Below are positions 45,018 to 53,812 of a DNA stretch of 64,000 nucleotides, piece by piece (position 1 is the stretch's first letter; every line of letters starts with the position of its first letter). The stretch covers positions 18,091 to 82,090 of the forward strand of contig JAICQQ010000010.1 of assembly GCA_025937785.1 (NCBI GenBank), in the 5' to 3' direction. The notes beneath the pieces are model-generated. The model was given only the letters and a program-made list of their open reading frames with translations. It searched no databases and was not told the origin of the DNA. Both the position numbers and the translations under genes were made by a program. The stretch is from Polyangiaceae bacterium (GTDB lineage Bacteria; Myxococcota_A; Polyangia; Polyangiales; Polyangiaceae).

Positions 45018-46523
45018 ATGGAGACGAGGCTGGCGCAGCAGACTCTAGAGCGTGTGCTTCATCGGACCACGAGTCTGTGCAAGGTATGCAAGAACGCGCT
45101 CCCGGCAGAGATCGTGGCCGATGCGGCGGGGGAGGTGTGGATGCGCAAGACCTGCCACGACCACGGTCCGCAAGCCGTGCGTCTGTCCACCAGCGCCGAT
45201 TGGTACCAGCGCACGCGCTCCATCCAGCAGCGGCGAGTTGCGCCAAAGGTCATCCAGCGAGCGGTCGATCACGGATGCCCCTTCGACTGCGGTCCTTGCG
45301 AGAACCACACGCAACGCATCCGGCTTCCGGTCGTCACCATCACCAGCGCGTGCAACCTCGATTGTCCCATCTGCTACGTGCACAACAAGAACGACGGTGC
45401 CTTCCACATGGATGTCGGTGCCTTCGCGCGGGTGCTCGATCACCTGCGAACGGACCACGGGGGTGAGCTCGACATCGTGAACCTCACCGGGGGCGAGCCG
45501 ACGGTGCATCCGCATTTTCTCGAGTTTTTGGCGATGGCGCGCCAGGCGGGAGTCCACCGCGTCACGATTTGCACGAACGGTATCCGGCTGGCGAAGGACG
45601 AAGGCTTGGTGGAACGCATCGCCGAGCTCGGCGGTCGCGTGGCGCTCTCTTTCGACTCGTTCGAGAAGGACGCCGACGAGGTGCTGCAAGGCGCGCGGCT
45701 CTTGAGCATCAAGCTGGCCTGTCTCGAGCACCTCGAGAAGCACGGCGTCGATACCACGCTGATCCCGGTCATGACCCGCGGGGTGAACGATCACGAGATC
45801 GGCAGGATCCTCCGGTTTGCGTTCGGTAAGCCGAACATTCGCCACATCGAAGTGCACACCATGACGTTCACCGGGCAGAGCGGCGTGGCGTTCCCGCGCA
45901 GCGGCCGCATCTCGATGCTGGAAGTGCTCGAGCGCATCGAAGAGACCAGCGAAGGGCTGCTTTGCGTCGACGACTTCGTGCCGTCCCCGTGCGCGCACCC
46001 GCTGTGCTACCAGATCGCGTATCTGCTCGTCGATCCCGAGGGGGGTGACCCGATCCCGTTCACGCGCTTCATGACGAAACAGGAGCTGTACGAAGCGCTC
46101 TCGGATCGGCTCTATCTCGAGCCGACGGCCAAGTTGGAGCGCGCGATGCGTGAGTCGATCGATCGGCTGTGGATCCGTGGCGGCCCGGACGCCGAACGCA
46201 CGCTCGGGTTGCTCAAGCGTTTGCTGGGGCTGATGTTTCCTTCGGGCGAGGATCTGTCACACGCCGCTGCGTTGCGCGTCGCCGAGCAGGCGGTGAAGGC
46301 GGTCTACGTTCACTCGCACATGGACGAAGAGACCTTCGACACCGAGCGCGCGGCGGATTGCTGTGACAGCAACTGCTACGCCGACGGAACCACGATCCCG
46401 GTGTGCAACTACAACGTGCTGTATAGGGAGAAAGAAGCGCATTTCAATCTCACGCCGCGGCGCTGGAACGATCGCACGGGCGGGCAGCGCTCCTTCCCGA
46501 GTTTACCGATCGTGACTGGGTGA
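45018..46523 (+). CDS. Radical SAM protein 1, Tes/MJ0619-like family
   Basis: 501 residues with GGAGG five bases before the ATG. An N-terminal Cys site (Cys21, Cys24, Cys46; possible His ligand after) is followed by CPFDCGPC (Cys87, 91, 94) and the radical SAM motif CNLDCPIC (Cys112, 116, 119). A GGEPT strand (NLTGGEPTVHP) completes the barrel core. A C-terminal Cys set lies near 448-463 (CC...C....IPVC) ahead of NYNVLYR. This layout is that of the archaeal tetraether lipid synthase family, known to join unactivated lipid carbons using several Fe-S clusters. I infer a C-C or C-H functionalising role on an acyl chain. The SDR gene follows after 1 base. Confidence 0.88.
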   Translation: METRLAQQTLERVLHRTTSLCKVCKNALPAEIVADAAGEVWMRKTCHDHGPQAVRLSTSADWYQRTRSIQQRRVAPKVIQRAVDHGCPFDCGPCENHTQRIRLPVVTITSACNLDCPICYVHNKNDGAFHMDVGAFARVLDHLRTDHGGELDIVNLTGGEPTVHPHFLEFLAMARQAGVHRVTICTNGIRLAKDEGLVERIAELGGRVALSFDSFEKDADEVLQGARLLSIKLACLEHLEKHGVDTTLIPVMTRGVNDHEIGRILRFAFGKPNIRHIEVHTMTFTGQSGVAFPRSGRISMLEVLERIEETSEGLLCVDDFVPSPCAHPLCYQIAYLLVDPEGGDPIPFTRFMTKQELYEALSDRLYLEPTAKLERAMRESIDRLWIRGGPDAERTLGLLKRLLGLMFPSGEDLSHAAALRVAEQAVKAVYVHSHMDEETFDTERAADCCDSNCYADGTTIPVCNYNVLYREKEAHFNLTPRRWNDRTGGQRSFPSLPIVTG

Positions 46524-46524
46524 C

Positions 46525-47271
46525 ATGGGACCGGGCCGACTCGCTGGTAAACGTTGCCTCGTGACCGGAGGCTCGCGCGGCCTGGGCCTGGCCCTGTGCG
46601 AGGCGTTCGCGCGTGCCGGCGCCAAGGTGGCCTTCACCTTCTCGCGCAACGTCGAGGATGCGAACGACGCGCGGCGGCGCATCGAGCAGGCGGGCAGCGA
46701 GCCGCTCGTGTTCCAGGGGTCGGTCGCGGATGCGGCGCACGTGGGGCGAACCGTGACGGCGCTGGGCGAGGCCTGGGGCGGCGTCGATGTCTTGGTCAAC
46801 AACGCCGGCCCCACTCAGATCTTGCCGCTCGCGCTGCTCGACGAGGCCGACTGGGACGCCGTGATGAACACCAACGTGAAGGGCGCCTACTTGTTCTCGA
46901 GGGCCGTGCTGAAGTCGATGATTCGTGCGCGCAGCGGTCACATCCTGAACGTCGGCAGCTTCGCGTCCGAACGAGTAGTAGAGGCGCCGATTCACTACGC
47001 CGCCGCCAAGTCTGCGCTGCGAGGTATGACCGAGGCGCTGGCGCGCGAGGTCGGCCGCTACGACATCAAGGTCAACTTGATCGCGCCGGGGCTGCTCGAC
47101 GTTGGTCTCGCGAGGAGTCTGCCTCGCCATCGGCTTGACGAGTACCTGACACAATGTCCGATGGGTCGCCTGGGGACGGTCGTCGAGATCGCCGACTCGG
47201 TCGTGTTTCTGGTGTCGGACGAGAACAGCTTCATGACGGGCGCGAAGCTCGTGTTCGACGGAGGCCTGTGA
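46525..47271 (+). CDS. SDR-family reductase, FabG-like
   Basis: 248 residues, classical short-chain dehydrogenase: cofactor loop TGGSRGLG (14-21), VNNAG, and catalytic Ser in VGSFAS. YAAAK (Tyr/Lys) and a C-terminal FMTGAKLVFDGGL complete it. It most resembles 3-oxoacyl-ACP reductases, using NADPH. About 50% of motif-level positions look shared with the cluster's other FabG-like protein at 59657-60397, suggesting duplication. It starts 1 base after radical SAM 1 and ends 1 base before the aminotransferase gene. Confidence 0.88.
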   Translation: MGPGRLAGKRCLVTGGSRGLGLALCEAFARAGAKVAFTFSRNVEDANDARRRIEQAGSEPLVFQGSVADAAHVGRTVTALGEAWGGVDVLVNNAGPTQILPLALLDEADWDAVMNTNVKGAYLFSRAVLKSMIRARSGHILNVGSFASERVVEAPIHYAAAKSALRGMTEALAREVGRYDIKVNLIAPGLLDVGLARSLPRHRLDEYLTQCPMGRLGTVVEIADSVVFLVSDENSFMTGAKLVFDGGL

Positions 47272-47272
47272 C

Positions 47273-48607
47273 GTGACCACTCAGAGCACCGTGGCCCGGA
47301 TCTTGCGTGAGGGGTTTGACGATTTTCGAGAGTTCGTGAACCCCTTGGTCGCTCTGCGTGCTCAGCTCGCGGCCGAACCGAGCGCCGTGCACCACGTGGA
47401 CGCGGGTCGCCTGGTGACGGACGAGGGCCGAGTCATCGAAGATTTTCACGGGACCCAGGCCTTCGGGCATCGCCACCCTGCCATCGCCCGGGCCCTGCTC
47501 GAGTTCCTCGAGTCGGATTCACCCTCGTGGTTCCCTTCGAGGGTGAACCCGTACGCGGGCAGCCTCGCGCGGCGGCTGTGCGAACGAACCCGTGCCACCG
47601 GCGAGCCGGCACCGCCGTATTCGAACGTCTACTTTTCGAACTCGGGGAGCGAGGCGGTCGAAGCCGCTCTCAAGCTCGCTCGCGCCGTTTCTCGCAGGCC
47701 GCGTGTGCTTTCACTCGAGGGCGCCTACCACGGTTGCACCATGGGCAGCTGCGGGCTCATGGCGAAAGGGGTCTTTCGCGATCCCTTCGAGCCCCACGTT
47801 CCCGGGCTGGGCGCGCTCCCGTTCGGAGACCTCGATGCGCTGGCCGGAGCGCTACGTGGAGGCGACGTCGCAGCGATCGTGGTGGAGCCGATTCAGCTCG
47901 AGGGTGGCGTGCATCCACTGCCGGCGAACTACGTCGCGGCGCTGTGCGAGCTGACGCGCGAACACCGGGCGCTGCTCGTGGCCGACGAGATCCAGACGGG
48001 CCTCGGCCGAACCGGGCGCTTTTTGGCGAGCGAGACCTGGCCCCGGCGACCCGACGTGGTCTTGCTCGGCAAGCATCTCGGTGGCGGGCTCTTGCCGATC
48101 TCAGCCATGCTGACGCGGCGCGAGCTGTGGGAGCGCGCCTACGGGCAGAACTTCGAGACCGCGGAGGCGCACAACTGCACCTTCAGCGGCAGCGCTCCCG
48201 TGTGCGTCGCGGCGCACGCGGCGCTCGACTTGCTCACCGGCGAGCTAATCGCTCGCGTTCGGGAGCTGGGCGCGAGCTTCCGTCGAGGCCTGACGGAGGC
48301 GCTCGCGGGCCTGCCGCTGTTCGACGAGGTCCGGGGTGACGGGCTCGCTGTCGGCATCGCGCTCGAGGGGACGGATCATCCGTGGCTGTCCTTCGAGCAT
48401 TTCGGGATGAGCGACCTGTCGGGGCACCCGAGCGTCGGTTTGCTCTTGTGCCACCGGCTCTACAAGCGTGGCTACTTCTGCTTCGTGTGCGGGCACGACT
48501 GGAGCGTGCTCCGGCTGCAACCGCGTTTCACCATCGAGCCCGAGCGGCTCGCCGAGTTCACCAGCGTCGTGCGAGAGGAGCTGTCAGAGCTGTGCGCGCT
48601 GACGTGA
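47273..48607 (+). CDS. Class III PLP-dependent aminotransferase
   Basis: 444 residues from a GTG with GGAGG eight bases upstream. Fold type I, class III marks: NSGSEAVEAALKLAR (phosphate loop), GAYHGCTMG, VADEIQTGLGRTGR with Asp238, and PLP-lysine Lys267 in LLGKHLGGGLLPISA. The family includes glutamate-semialdehyde aminomutase, ornithine and omega-amino-acid aminotransferases. The enzyme could aminate a terminal or internal carbonyl on the cluster's acyl product, or provide an amino-acid headgroup. It overlaps the next gene by 4 bases. Confidence 0.9.
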   Translation: MTTQSTVARILREGFDDFREFVNPLVALRAQLAAEPSAVHHVDAGRLVTDEGRVIEDFHGTQAFGHRHPAIARALLEFLESDSPSWFPSRVNPYAGSLARRLCERTRATGEPAPPYSNVYFSNSGSEAVEAALKLARAVSRRPRVLSLEGAYHGCTMGSCGLMAKGVFRDPFEPHVPGLGALPFGDLDALAGALRGGDVAAIVVEPIQLEGGVHPLPANYVAALCELTREHRALLVADEIQTGLGRTGRFLASETWPRRPDVVLLGKHLGGGLLPISAMLTRRELWERAYGQNFETAEAHNCTFSGSAPVCVAAHAALDLLTGELIARVRELGASFRRGLTEALAGLPLFDEVRGDGLAVGIALEGTDHPWLSFEHFGMSDLSGHPSVGLLLCHRLYKRGYFCFVCGHDWSVLRLQPRFTIEPERLAEFTSVVREELSELCALT

Positions 48608-49317
48608 GCTCGTCGCAAGCCCTCGTGTTCGGCGGCACCGGCGCGGTGGGCAGCGCCGTGCTGCGAGGACTCGCCGAGGCTCGCGTACCCACGGTGTTTA
48701 CCTATCACCGGTCGCACGAGCGGGCCGAGGCCCTGGCGGCGGAGTACGCCCAGCGCGCGGTTTGCGTCGACCTGAGTCGACCCGCGGCGATCCGCGAGCT
48801 GATCGACGAGCTCGACCGGACTCAGGCGGCTCCCGATCTGTTGATCCACTGCGCGGCCCAAAGCCGTAACCTGGAACTCGCCGGCATCGACGACGACGCT
48901 TGGCGCGCGGTGCACGGCGTGAACGTGCAGGCCGCCTTCGTGGCGTGTCAGGCGCTCGCGCCGCGCATGGCGCGGCGAACGCGCGGTCACGTGGTGCTCG
49001 TGGGGGCCATGGATCGGTCCCAGTCGATCCCGCTGCCGGTGCATTTCGCGGCGAGCCAAGGGGCGCTGGCGGCCATGACCATGGCGCTCGGCAAGGAGCT
49101 CGGGCCGCACGGTATTCGGGTGAACATGGTGGCGTTGGGGCTCTTGAACGCCGGCCTGTCGCGCGAGATCTCACCGCGGCTGGTGGCCGACTACGAAAAC
49201 TTCAGCGCGCTGCGCCGCATCGGTACACCGGACGAAGCCGCTCGCGCCATCTTGTGGCTAGCGCTAGAAAATACGTACATGAACGGTGAGGTGCTGCCGG
49301 TGAACGGGGGGCTCTGA
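48604..49317 (+). CDS. SDR-fold protein lacking the catalytic Tyr/Lys
   Basis: 237 residues from a GTG overlapping the aminotransferase stop (GTGA). The Rossmann loop is altered (FGGTGAVGS, 9-17), NNAG is replaced by HCAAQS, and the catalytic Ser region reads VGAMDRS. The YxxxK position reads FAASQ (Phe148, Gln152). C-terminal NGEVLPVNGGL is typical of SDRs. It may bind NAD(P) without reducing, serve as a subunit for a neighbouring SDR, or have a new activity. A further GTG start at 48592 is possible. Confidence 0.82.
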   Translation: MSSSQALVFGGTGAVGSAVLRGLAEARVPTVFTYHRSHERAEALAAEYAQRAVCVDLSRPAAIRELIDELDRTQAAPDLLIHCAAQSRNLELAGIDDDAWRAVHGVNVQAAFVACQALAPRMARRTRGHVVLVGAMDRSQSIPLPVHFAASQGALAAMTMALGKELGPHGIRVNMVALGLLNAGLSREISPRLVADYENFSALRRIGTPDEAARAILWLALENTYMNGEVLPVNGGL

Positions 49318-49320
49318 GCG

Positions 49321-50190
49321 ATGCGATCCGGTGCGCTCACGCAGGTGGTCGACTACGCGATCCCGCCGCTGTTCGTGCTCACTGCGCTGGCGGCGACGTC
49401 GGCCGTACAGGGGCTCGTCCCTGAGTTTCTGGTGACCGGGTTGGTGGTGGGCTTCCTGGCGGTAGTGGCTGCGATCGTCGAGCGCGTGCGCCCGGAGCGG
49501 GCCGAATACGTCGAGCTCGACCAAGCGTTTGCCGTCGACGCGGCGCACTTTTTCTTCAATTACCATTTCGGTTACGTGCTCGCGGTCGGGGCTTGCGCGG
49601 CGCTCGGCCATGGCCTGAGTTCGTACGTGCGCGAGCCGCTGTGGCCCAGCGATTGGCCGTTGGCACTGCAGGTCGCTTTCGCCGTGTTTTTGGCCGAAGG
49701 CGTTAGCTATTGGCAACACCGCCTGTTCCATGAAGTGCCGTGGCTGTGGCCGTTCCATGCGCTGCATCACCGTGGTGAGCGGCTGAACCTGGTGCGCGCC
49801 GGCCGCTTTCATTTCGTCGACATCGGGCCTGCCGCCTTCATGGCGCTGGCGCCGCTGGTGGTGCTGGGCGCCCCCGACGCGATGCTGACCTGGGTCGCTT
49901 CGATCAGCGGCATTCTGGGGGTGCTCGAGCACGCGAACATTCGTATGCGGACGCCGGCTTGGCTAGGCTGGCTCGTCTGCACGCCCGCGCTGCATCGACA
50001 CCATCATTCGCGCGCGCTCGCCGAAAGCAATCGGAACTTCGGTACGCTGGTCATGCTGTTCGACGTGCTCTTCGGCACCTACGAGGCGCCGCGCCCGAGC
50101 GGCCCCCTCGCCGTCGGTGTCGAGCATGATTCGGCGCCGCGCGGCTTCTGGAACCAAGTGGTCACACCCTTTCGTCGAGCTGCGCGATGA
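49321..50190 (+). CDS. Fatty acid hydroxylase / sterol desaturase superfamily protein
   Basis: 289 residues with about four membrane helices and the superfamily's histidine boxes that bind a di-iron centre: HRLFH and HALHH (YWQHRLFHEVPWLWPFHALHH, about 138-158) and HRHHH (about 224-228). Members insert oxygen at, or desaturate, a C-H bond of lipids with O2. In this cluster it likely hydroxylates the acyl product in the membrane. It starts 3 bases after the preceding gene and overlaps the next by 4. Confidence 0.9.
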   Translation: MRSGALTQVVDYAIPPLFVLTALAATSAVQGLVPEFLVTGLVVGFLAVVAAIVERVRPERAEYVELDQAFAVDAAHFFFNYHFGYVLAVGACAALGHGLSSYVREPLWPSDWPLALQVAFAVFLAEGVSYWQHRLFHEVPWLWPFHALHHRGERLNLVRAGRFHFVDIGPAAFMALAPLVVLGAPDAMLTWVASISGILGVLEHANIRMRTPAWLGWLVCTPALHRHHHSRALAESNRNFGTLVMLFDVLFGTYEAPRPSGPLAVGVEHDSAPRGFWNQVVTPFRRAAR

Positions 50191-50750
50191 CCCAGCGGGT
50201 GCTTTGGGCGCTGCTGGCGATGGGTGCGTGGACGCTGCACGCGGCGCACAAACTCGAGCATGGGCTGCTCGCAGAAATGCTGTGGGCATGCCATGTCGCG
50301 TCGTTCAGCATCGGCCTCGGGATCCTCACGCAGCGGACCTGGCTGGTCGCGGTGGGGACCCTGTTCCAGGTAGCGGTCGGGGTTCCGGCATACGCGCTCG
50401 ACGTGATCGTTCTTCGTAGCACGACCGTCACCTCCGTCTTGGTGCACATGTTGCCCCCCGTCGCCGGACTCGTGACACTGCGCCGCGGCGCCGCTTGGCC
50501 CCGCTGGACCCCCCTCGCCGCAGGGACGCTTTATGTCGGGTTGATCCCAGTCTCACGCTGGCTCACGGAGCCCGCGTTGAACGTGAACCTGGCGTTCCGG
50601 CCCTGGCCGCCGCTCGCGGGCCTGACGGCGTCGCCTTGGCCGACTTGGCTCGGCAACGTCGCCGGGATGGCGCTGGTGTTGCCGGTCCTCGATCGCTGGT
50701 TGCGGCGCCGGTTGACGCGGCGCGACCCTGGGGAGGCGAGCCGTGGTTGA
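50187..50750 (+). CDS. Small polytopic membrane protein
   Basis: 187 residues with five or six predicted membrane helices (VLWALLAMGAWTLHAAHKL, LAEMLWACHVASFSIGLGIL, LVAVGTLFQVAVGVPAYAL, and others). Conserved-looking charged/aromatic spots inside helices include HAAHKLEHG. No family was recognised. It overlaps both neighbours (ATGA with the hydroxylase; 8 bases with radical SAM 2), so it is probably made in fixed ratio with them. It might accept electrons, position lipid, or take part in export. Confidence 0.78.
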   Translation: MTQRVLWALLAMGAWTLHAAHKLEHGLLAEMLWACHVASFSIGLGILTQRTWLVAVGTLFQVAVGVPAYALDVIVLRSTTVTSVLVHMLPPVAGLVTLRRGAAWPRWTPLAAGTLYVGLIPVSRWLTEPALNVNLAFRPWPPLAGLTASPWPTWLGNVAGMALVLPVLDRWLRRRLTRRDPGEASRG

Positions 50751-52203
50751 GGCGCTGCTCTCGACCACGACGAGCTTGTGTGCCACCTGTCGGCGCAGCG
50801 TGAGCGCCGAGATCTGGCGGGTCGAATCGCGGGTAGTGATGCGCAAACGTTGCCCCGAGCACGGCGCGGCCGAGGTGCTCGTTTCTTCGAACGCCGACTG
50901 GTACGTCGAGATGCTGAAGCATGCGCCCGCGCTCGTGCCCCCGGTGCCACGGAAACAGGTCGCCCAGGGGTGCCCCTTCGATTGCGGGCCGTGCACGAGC
51001 CACGAACAGCGTGTCGCGCTTCCGATCGTGCCGATCACCTCTGCTTGCAATCTCGACTGCCCCATTTGCTACACGCACAACAAGAACCAGGGGGCGTATC
51101 ACATGTCCGAGGCAGAGCTCCGCGCGGTGCTCGGCCACCTGCGGCACACGGATCCCGAACGCCGAATCATCAACCTGACTGGCGGCGAGCCCACTCAGCA
51201 CCCGGCTTTCGAGCGTCTGGTCGAGTTGTGTTACGAGGAAGGTATCCACCGCATCACGGTCTCGACGCACGGGCTCCGCTTTCTCAAGGACGAATGGCTG
51301 CTCGAGCGACTGGCCCGGCTCGACGCGCGCGTCATCTTGTCGTTCGACTCGTTCAAGGCCGAGACCAACCGAAAAATGCTGGGCGGGCAGCTGCTCGACG
51401 CCAAGCTGCGGGTGCTGGCGCTGCTCGAGAAGCACGCCGTCAGCACGACGCTGCTGCCCGTGATCGCTCGCGGCTCGAACGACGACGAGATCGGTGCTTT
51501 CTTGGAGCTCGCCCTCACCAAAGACTTCATTCGCAGCGTCGAGTTGCACACCATGACCTTTACGGGGCAAGGTGGCACTAGCTTCGATCGCGCCGGGCGC
51601 TACTCGACCTACGACGTGTTGGCGGACGTCGAGCGGCAGACCCGCGGCGCGCTCGCGGTCTCCGATTTCGTGCCCTCGCCCGCGGCGCATCCGCTCTGCT
51701 ATTTGGTGACCTACTTGCTCCGCCTGCGTGACGGTAGCTGGCTGCCCTTTCCCCGCTTCATGCATGCGGCCGATCTGCGCGCGATGCTCGCGGGCGCGCT
51801 CTACCTCGAGCCGGGCGCGGAGATGCAGCGAAAGCTGCAGGACGTCGTCAACCGGCTGTGGGCCGGAGACCTCGCTTGCTCGCACGCCAGCGAGGTGCTC
51901 GCCGTGCTGCGCGAGCTCACCGAAAGACTCTTCGCGCCGCAGCTGTCGGATCGCGAGCGCCTGCACATCGCCGAGTCTGCGTGCAAGGCCGTGTACGTTC
52001 ACGCGCACATGGACCAGGAGAACTTCGACACCGACCGGATCCGGCAGTGCTGCGTGGGTATTCGCGAGCCCGACGGGAGCAACGTTCCTTCTTGCGCTTA
52101 CAACGTCCTCTACCGCAATCGCGACGCTCGTTTCGCGGAGCGCCCGGCGCCCGCGCTGATCACGTTGGGGACGGGACGGCTCACACCGCGGCCTGACCGC
52201 TGA
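50743..52203 (+). CDS. Radical SAM protein 2, Tes/MJ0619-like family
   Basis: 486 residues from a GTG within the preceding gene. Same layout as radical SAM 1: Cys13, Cys16, Cys37 near the N-terminus; CPFDCGPC (77-84); CNLDCPIC (102-109); NLTGGEPTQHP; and a C-terminal CC......NVPSCAYNVLYRN. Side-by-side runs such as LPIV-ITSACNLDCPICY and HTMTFTGQ match radical SAM 1 closely, so the two are paralogues within one operon. The 3' end overlaps the convergent ACP gene by 23 bases. Confidence 0.88.
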   Translation: MVEALLSTTTSLCATCRRSVSAEIWRVESRVVMRKRCPEHGAAEVLVSSNADWYVEMLKHAPALVPPVPRKQVAQGCPFDCGPCTSHEQRVALPIVPITSACNLDCPICYTHNKNQGAYHMSEAELRAVLGHLRHTDPERRIINLTGGEPTQHPAFERLVELCYEEGIHRITVSTHGLRFLKDEWLLERLARLDARVILSFDSFKAETNRKMLGGQLLDAKLRVLALLEKHAVSTTLLPVIARGSNDDEIGAFLELALTKDFIRSVELHTMTFTGQGGTSFDRAGRYSTYDVLADVERQTRGALAVSDFVPSPAAHPLCYLVTYLLRLRDGSWLPFPRFMHAADLRAMLAGALYLEPGAEMQRKLQDVVNRLWAGDLACSHASEVLAVLRELTERLFAPQLSDRERLHIAESACKAVYVHAHMDQENFDTDRIRQCCVGIREPDGSNVPSCAYNVLYRNRDARFAERPAPALITLGTGRLTPRPDR

Positions 52204-52594
52204 GCTTGCCCTCGACCATGTTCAGGAACGTGCGGGGGGTGAATAGACTCAAGATCTGACCGGGTTTTAGGCCGGGATGGATCCTGTGCGCCGATTCGGG
52301 GATCAGTGAGCGCAAACGCTCGAGTCCCGCTTCGGAGATGACGCCGCTCGGTGCGAACTCGTCATCGCTCATGCTGCCTTTGGCGGCTCGTTCCATCTCA
52401 CCGCGCGTGATCTGGATCTCGAAGCTTTGCTCGAGGCGAAAGACGATATCGAGGAACGAGAGCGAATCGGCACCCAGATCGTGCATCAGGTTCGCGTCGA
52501 GCGGGACCGCCTCGAGTTCGAGGGAGAGAGACTTCGCGATGCACTCGCGCACGACGGTTGCCCGATCCTGGGTGGCTGCTCGAGTTGATTCCAT
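52181..52594 (-). CDS. Acyl carrier protein with C-terminal extension
   Basis: 137 residues from the ATG at 52594 (GGAGG 8 bases ahead; an ATG at 52600 is less well spaced). Residues 10-85 form the four-helix carrier domain with phosphopantetheine Ser44 in DLGADSLSFLDIVF. It is longer than a standard ACP: a second part (about 85-137, SGVISEAGLERLRSLIP... PRTFLNMVEGK) has no known motif. It should hold the growing acyl chain for the neighbouring ketosynthases. It is the last gene of the minus operon, 30 bases after the second degenerate ketosynthase. Confidence 0.9.
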   Translation of the reverse strand: MESTRAATQDRATVVRECIAKSLSLELEAVPLDANLMHDLGADSLSFLDIVFRLEQSFEIQITRGEMERAAKGSMSDDEFAPSGVISEAGLERLRSLIPESAHRIHPGLKPGQILSLFTPRTFLNMVEGKLSGQAAV

Positions 52595-52624
52595 GGCCAT
52601 CGCCTCCGGCTGGTTCCACACATA

Positions 52625-53812
52625 TCACGCCGACCGCGCCCGCCGGGTCACGGCTTCGACGGAGACACGCACCGCGCCGACCAGGCCCGGGGCGCTGGCG
52701 CTGAGCCCGATCGCCGAACGGGCGTCGACCGGCTCGGCCTGGCTCACCACGGCCGGGTGCCCGGGCTCGCGCAAGCAGGCGACCGGAGGCAGCCGGCGGC
52801 GCCGAAGCAGATTCGACAGCGCCATCGCCTGGACCAGCGCCGTCGCCGCACCGAGCAGCCCCGTCGAGGCTTGGAGCGCCGTGAGCCGCAGCGCAGGGGA
52901 GACGCCGCGGGCCAGCGCTCGAACCTCGCCCCCGTCGAGCGCTGCTCGGCCCAGAGCACATCCGTCGACGATGCGATCGCCGCGCGCCAGGCGAGCGGCC
53001 GCCCGAGTGATGGCTTCGGCGCTTGGCTCAGCCGTCTCGCCATCCGCTGCGTCGGCGGCTTCGATCCTGCTCCAGGCTCGGGCTCCCGCGTGCTCCGCGC
53101 GCTCCAGCACCAGCGCAGCGGCTGCTTCGCCCGGGACCGCGCCGCTGGCGTGTGCGTCGTAGGGGGCTCTCAGCTCGGCGAGGTCAGCGCTGGTCAGTGC
53201 GCCGCGCGCGGCCATCTCGAGGATGGTCTCGGGTTCGATCAGCGAGTCGTAGGCGACCACGAGGGCGGCGTCGACGGCGCCTGCGGCGAGCGCTCGCACG
53301 GCGGCCGCGAGTGCCTGCGCGCCGGCATTGCCGCCGCTGAAAGTGACGCCGTCCCCTCGAGCGCCGATGTCCTGTGCCAGCAGTGCGTGCGCGTTGTTGG
53401 AAAGGTGCTGCAGCATCCAGAACGGGTGGAGCTGCTTGAACCCTCGATGCCAGGAATCGGCCAGGTCGGGTCGCTGCTCGCTCAGCGCGGGCATGATGTC
53501 GTTCCAGTGGGCACGCAGCCCACCCATCGCCGAGTACAGCCCCAACCTGGGACCGCCCGTGACGCCAGCGTCGGCCAGTGCTTCGTGCCCGACCTCGAGC
53601 GCGAACAGCCCGAGGCGTCCGAGCACACGCGCGTGGGGGGACGGCCGGGGTGTTCCTGGAATCAGCGCGGCGAGTGAGCACGCATAGCCATGGCTGGGGA
53701 AGCGAGTGTTTTGCTGCGCCGCGCGCTCGCCCGCGAGCCAGCGCTGCGTCAGCTCCTCGACGGAGCTTCCGAGAGGCGAGCGCAGCGACCAGCCCGTGAC
53801 GGCAGCGCTCAC
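52625..53812 (-). CDS. Ketosynthase-fold protein without active-site residues (KS-beta/CLF-like) 2
   Basis: 395 residues from a GTG overlapping the preceding stop (GTGA). The thiolase fold is recognisable (AAVTGWSLRSPLG start, GAVPGEAAAALVLERAEHAG, LQASTGLLGAATALVQAMAL). The active Cys segment reads FSGGNAGAQAL with no Cys, and the HGTGT and KxxxGH elements are absent (DGCALGRAALDG). By analogy with chain-length factors of type II systems, I infer it pairs with the intact KS encoded just before it. Confidence 0.82.
   Translation of the reverse strand: MSAAVTGWSLRSPLGSSVEELTQRWLAGERAAQQNTRFPSHGYACSLAALIPGTPRPSPHARVLGRLGLFALEVGHEALADAGVTGGPRLGLYSAMGGLRAHWNDIMPALSEQRPDLADSWHRGFKQLHPFWMLQHLSNNAHALLAQDIGARGDGVTFSGGNAGAQALAAAVRALAAGAVDAALVVAYDSLIEPETILEMAARGALTSADLAELRAPYDAHASGAVPGEAAAALVLERAEHAGARAWSRIEAADAADGETAEPSAEAITRAAARLARGDRIVDGCALGRAALDGGEVRALARGVSPALRLTALQASTGLLGAATALVQAMALSNLLRRRRLPPVACLREPGHPAVVSQAEPVDARSAIGLSASAPGLVGAVRVSVEAVTRRARSA

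Noticed and set aside
45045..45998. 317-codon minus-strand frame opposite radical SAM 1
   Set aside because: Antisense to a protein with clear Fe-S motifs; only codon-mirror composition.
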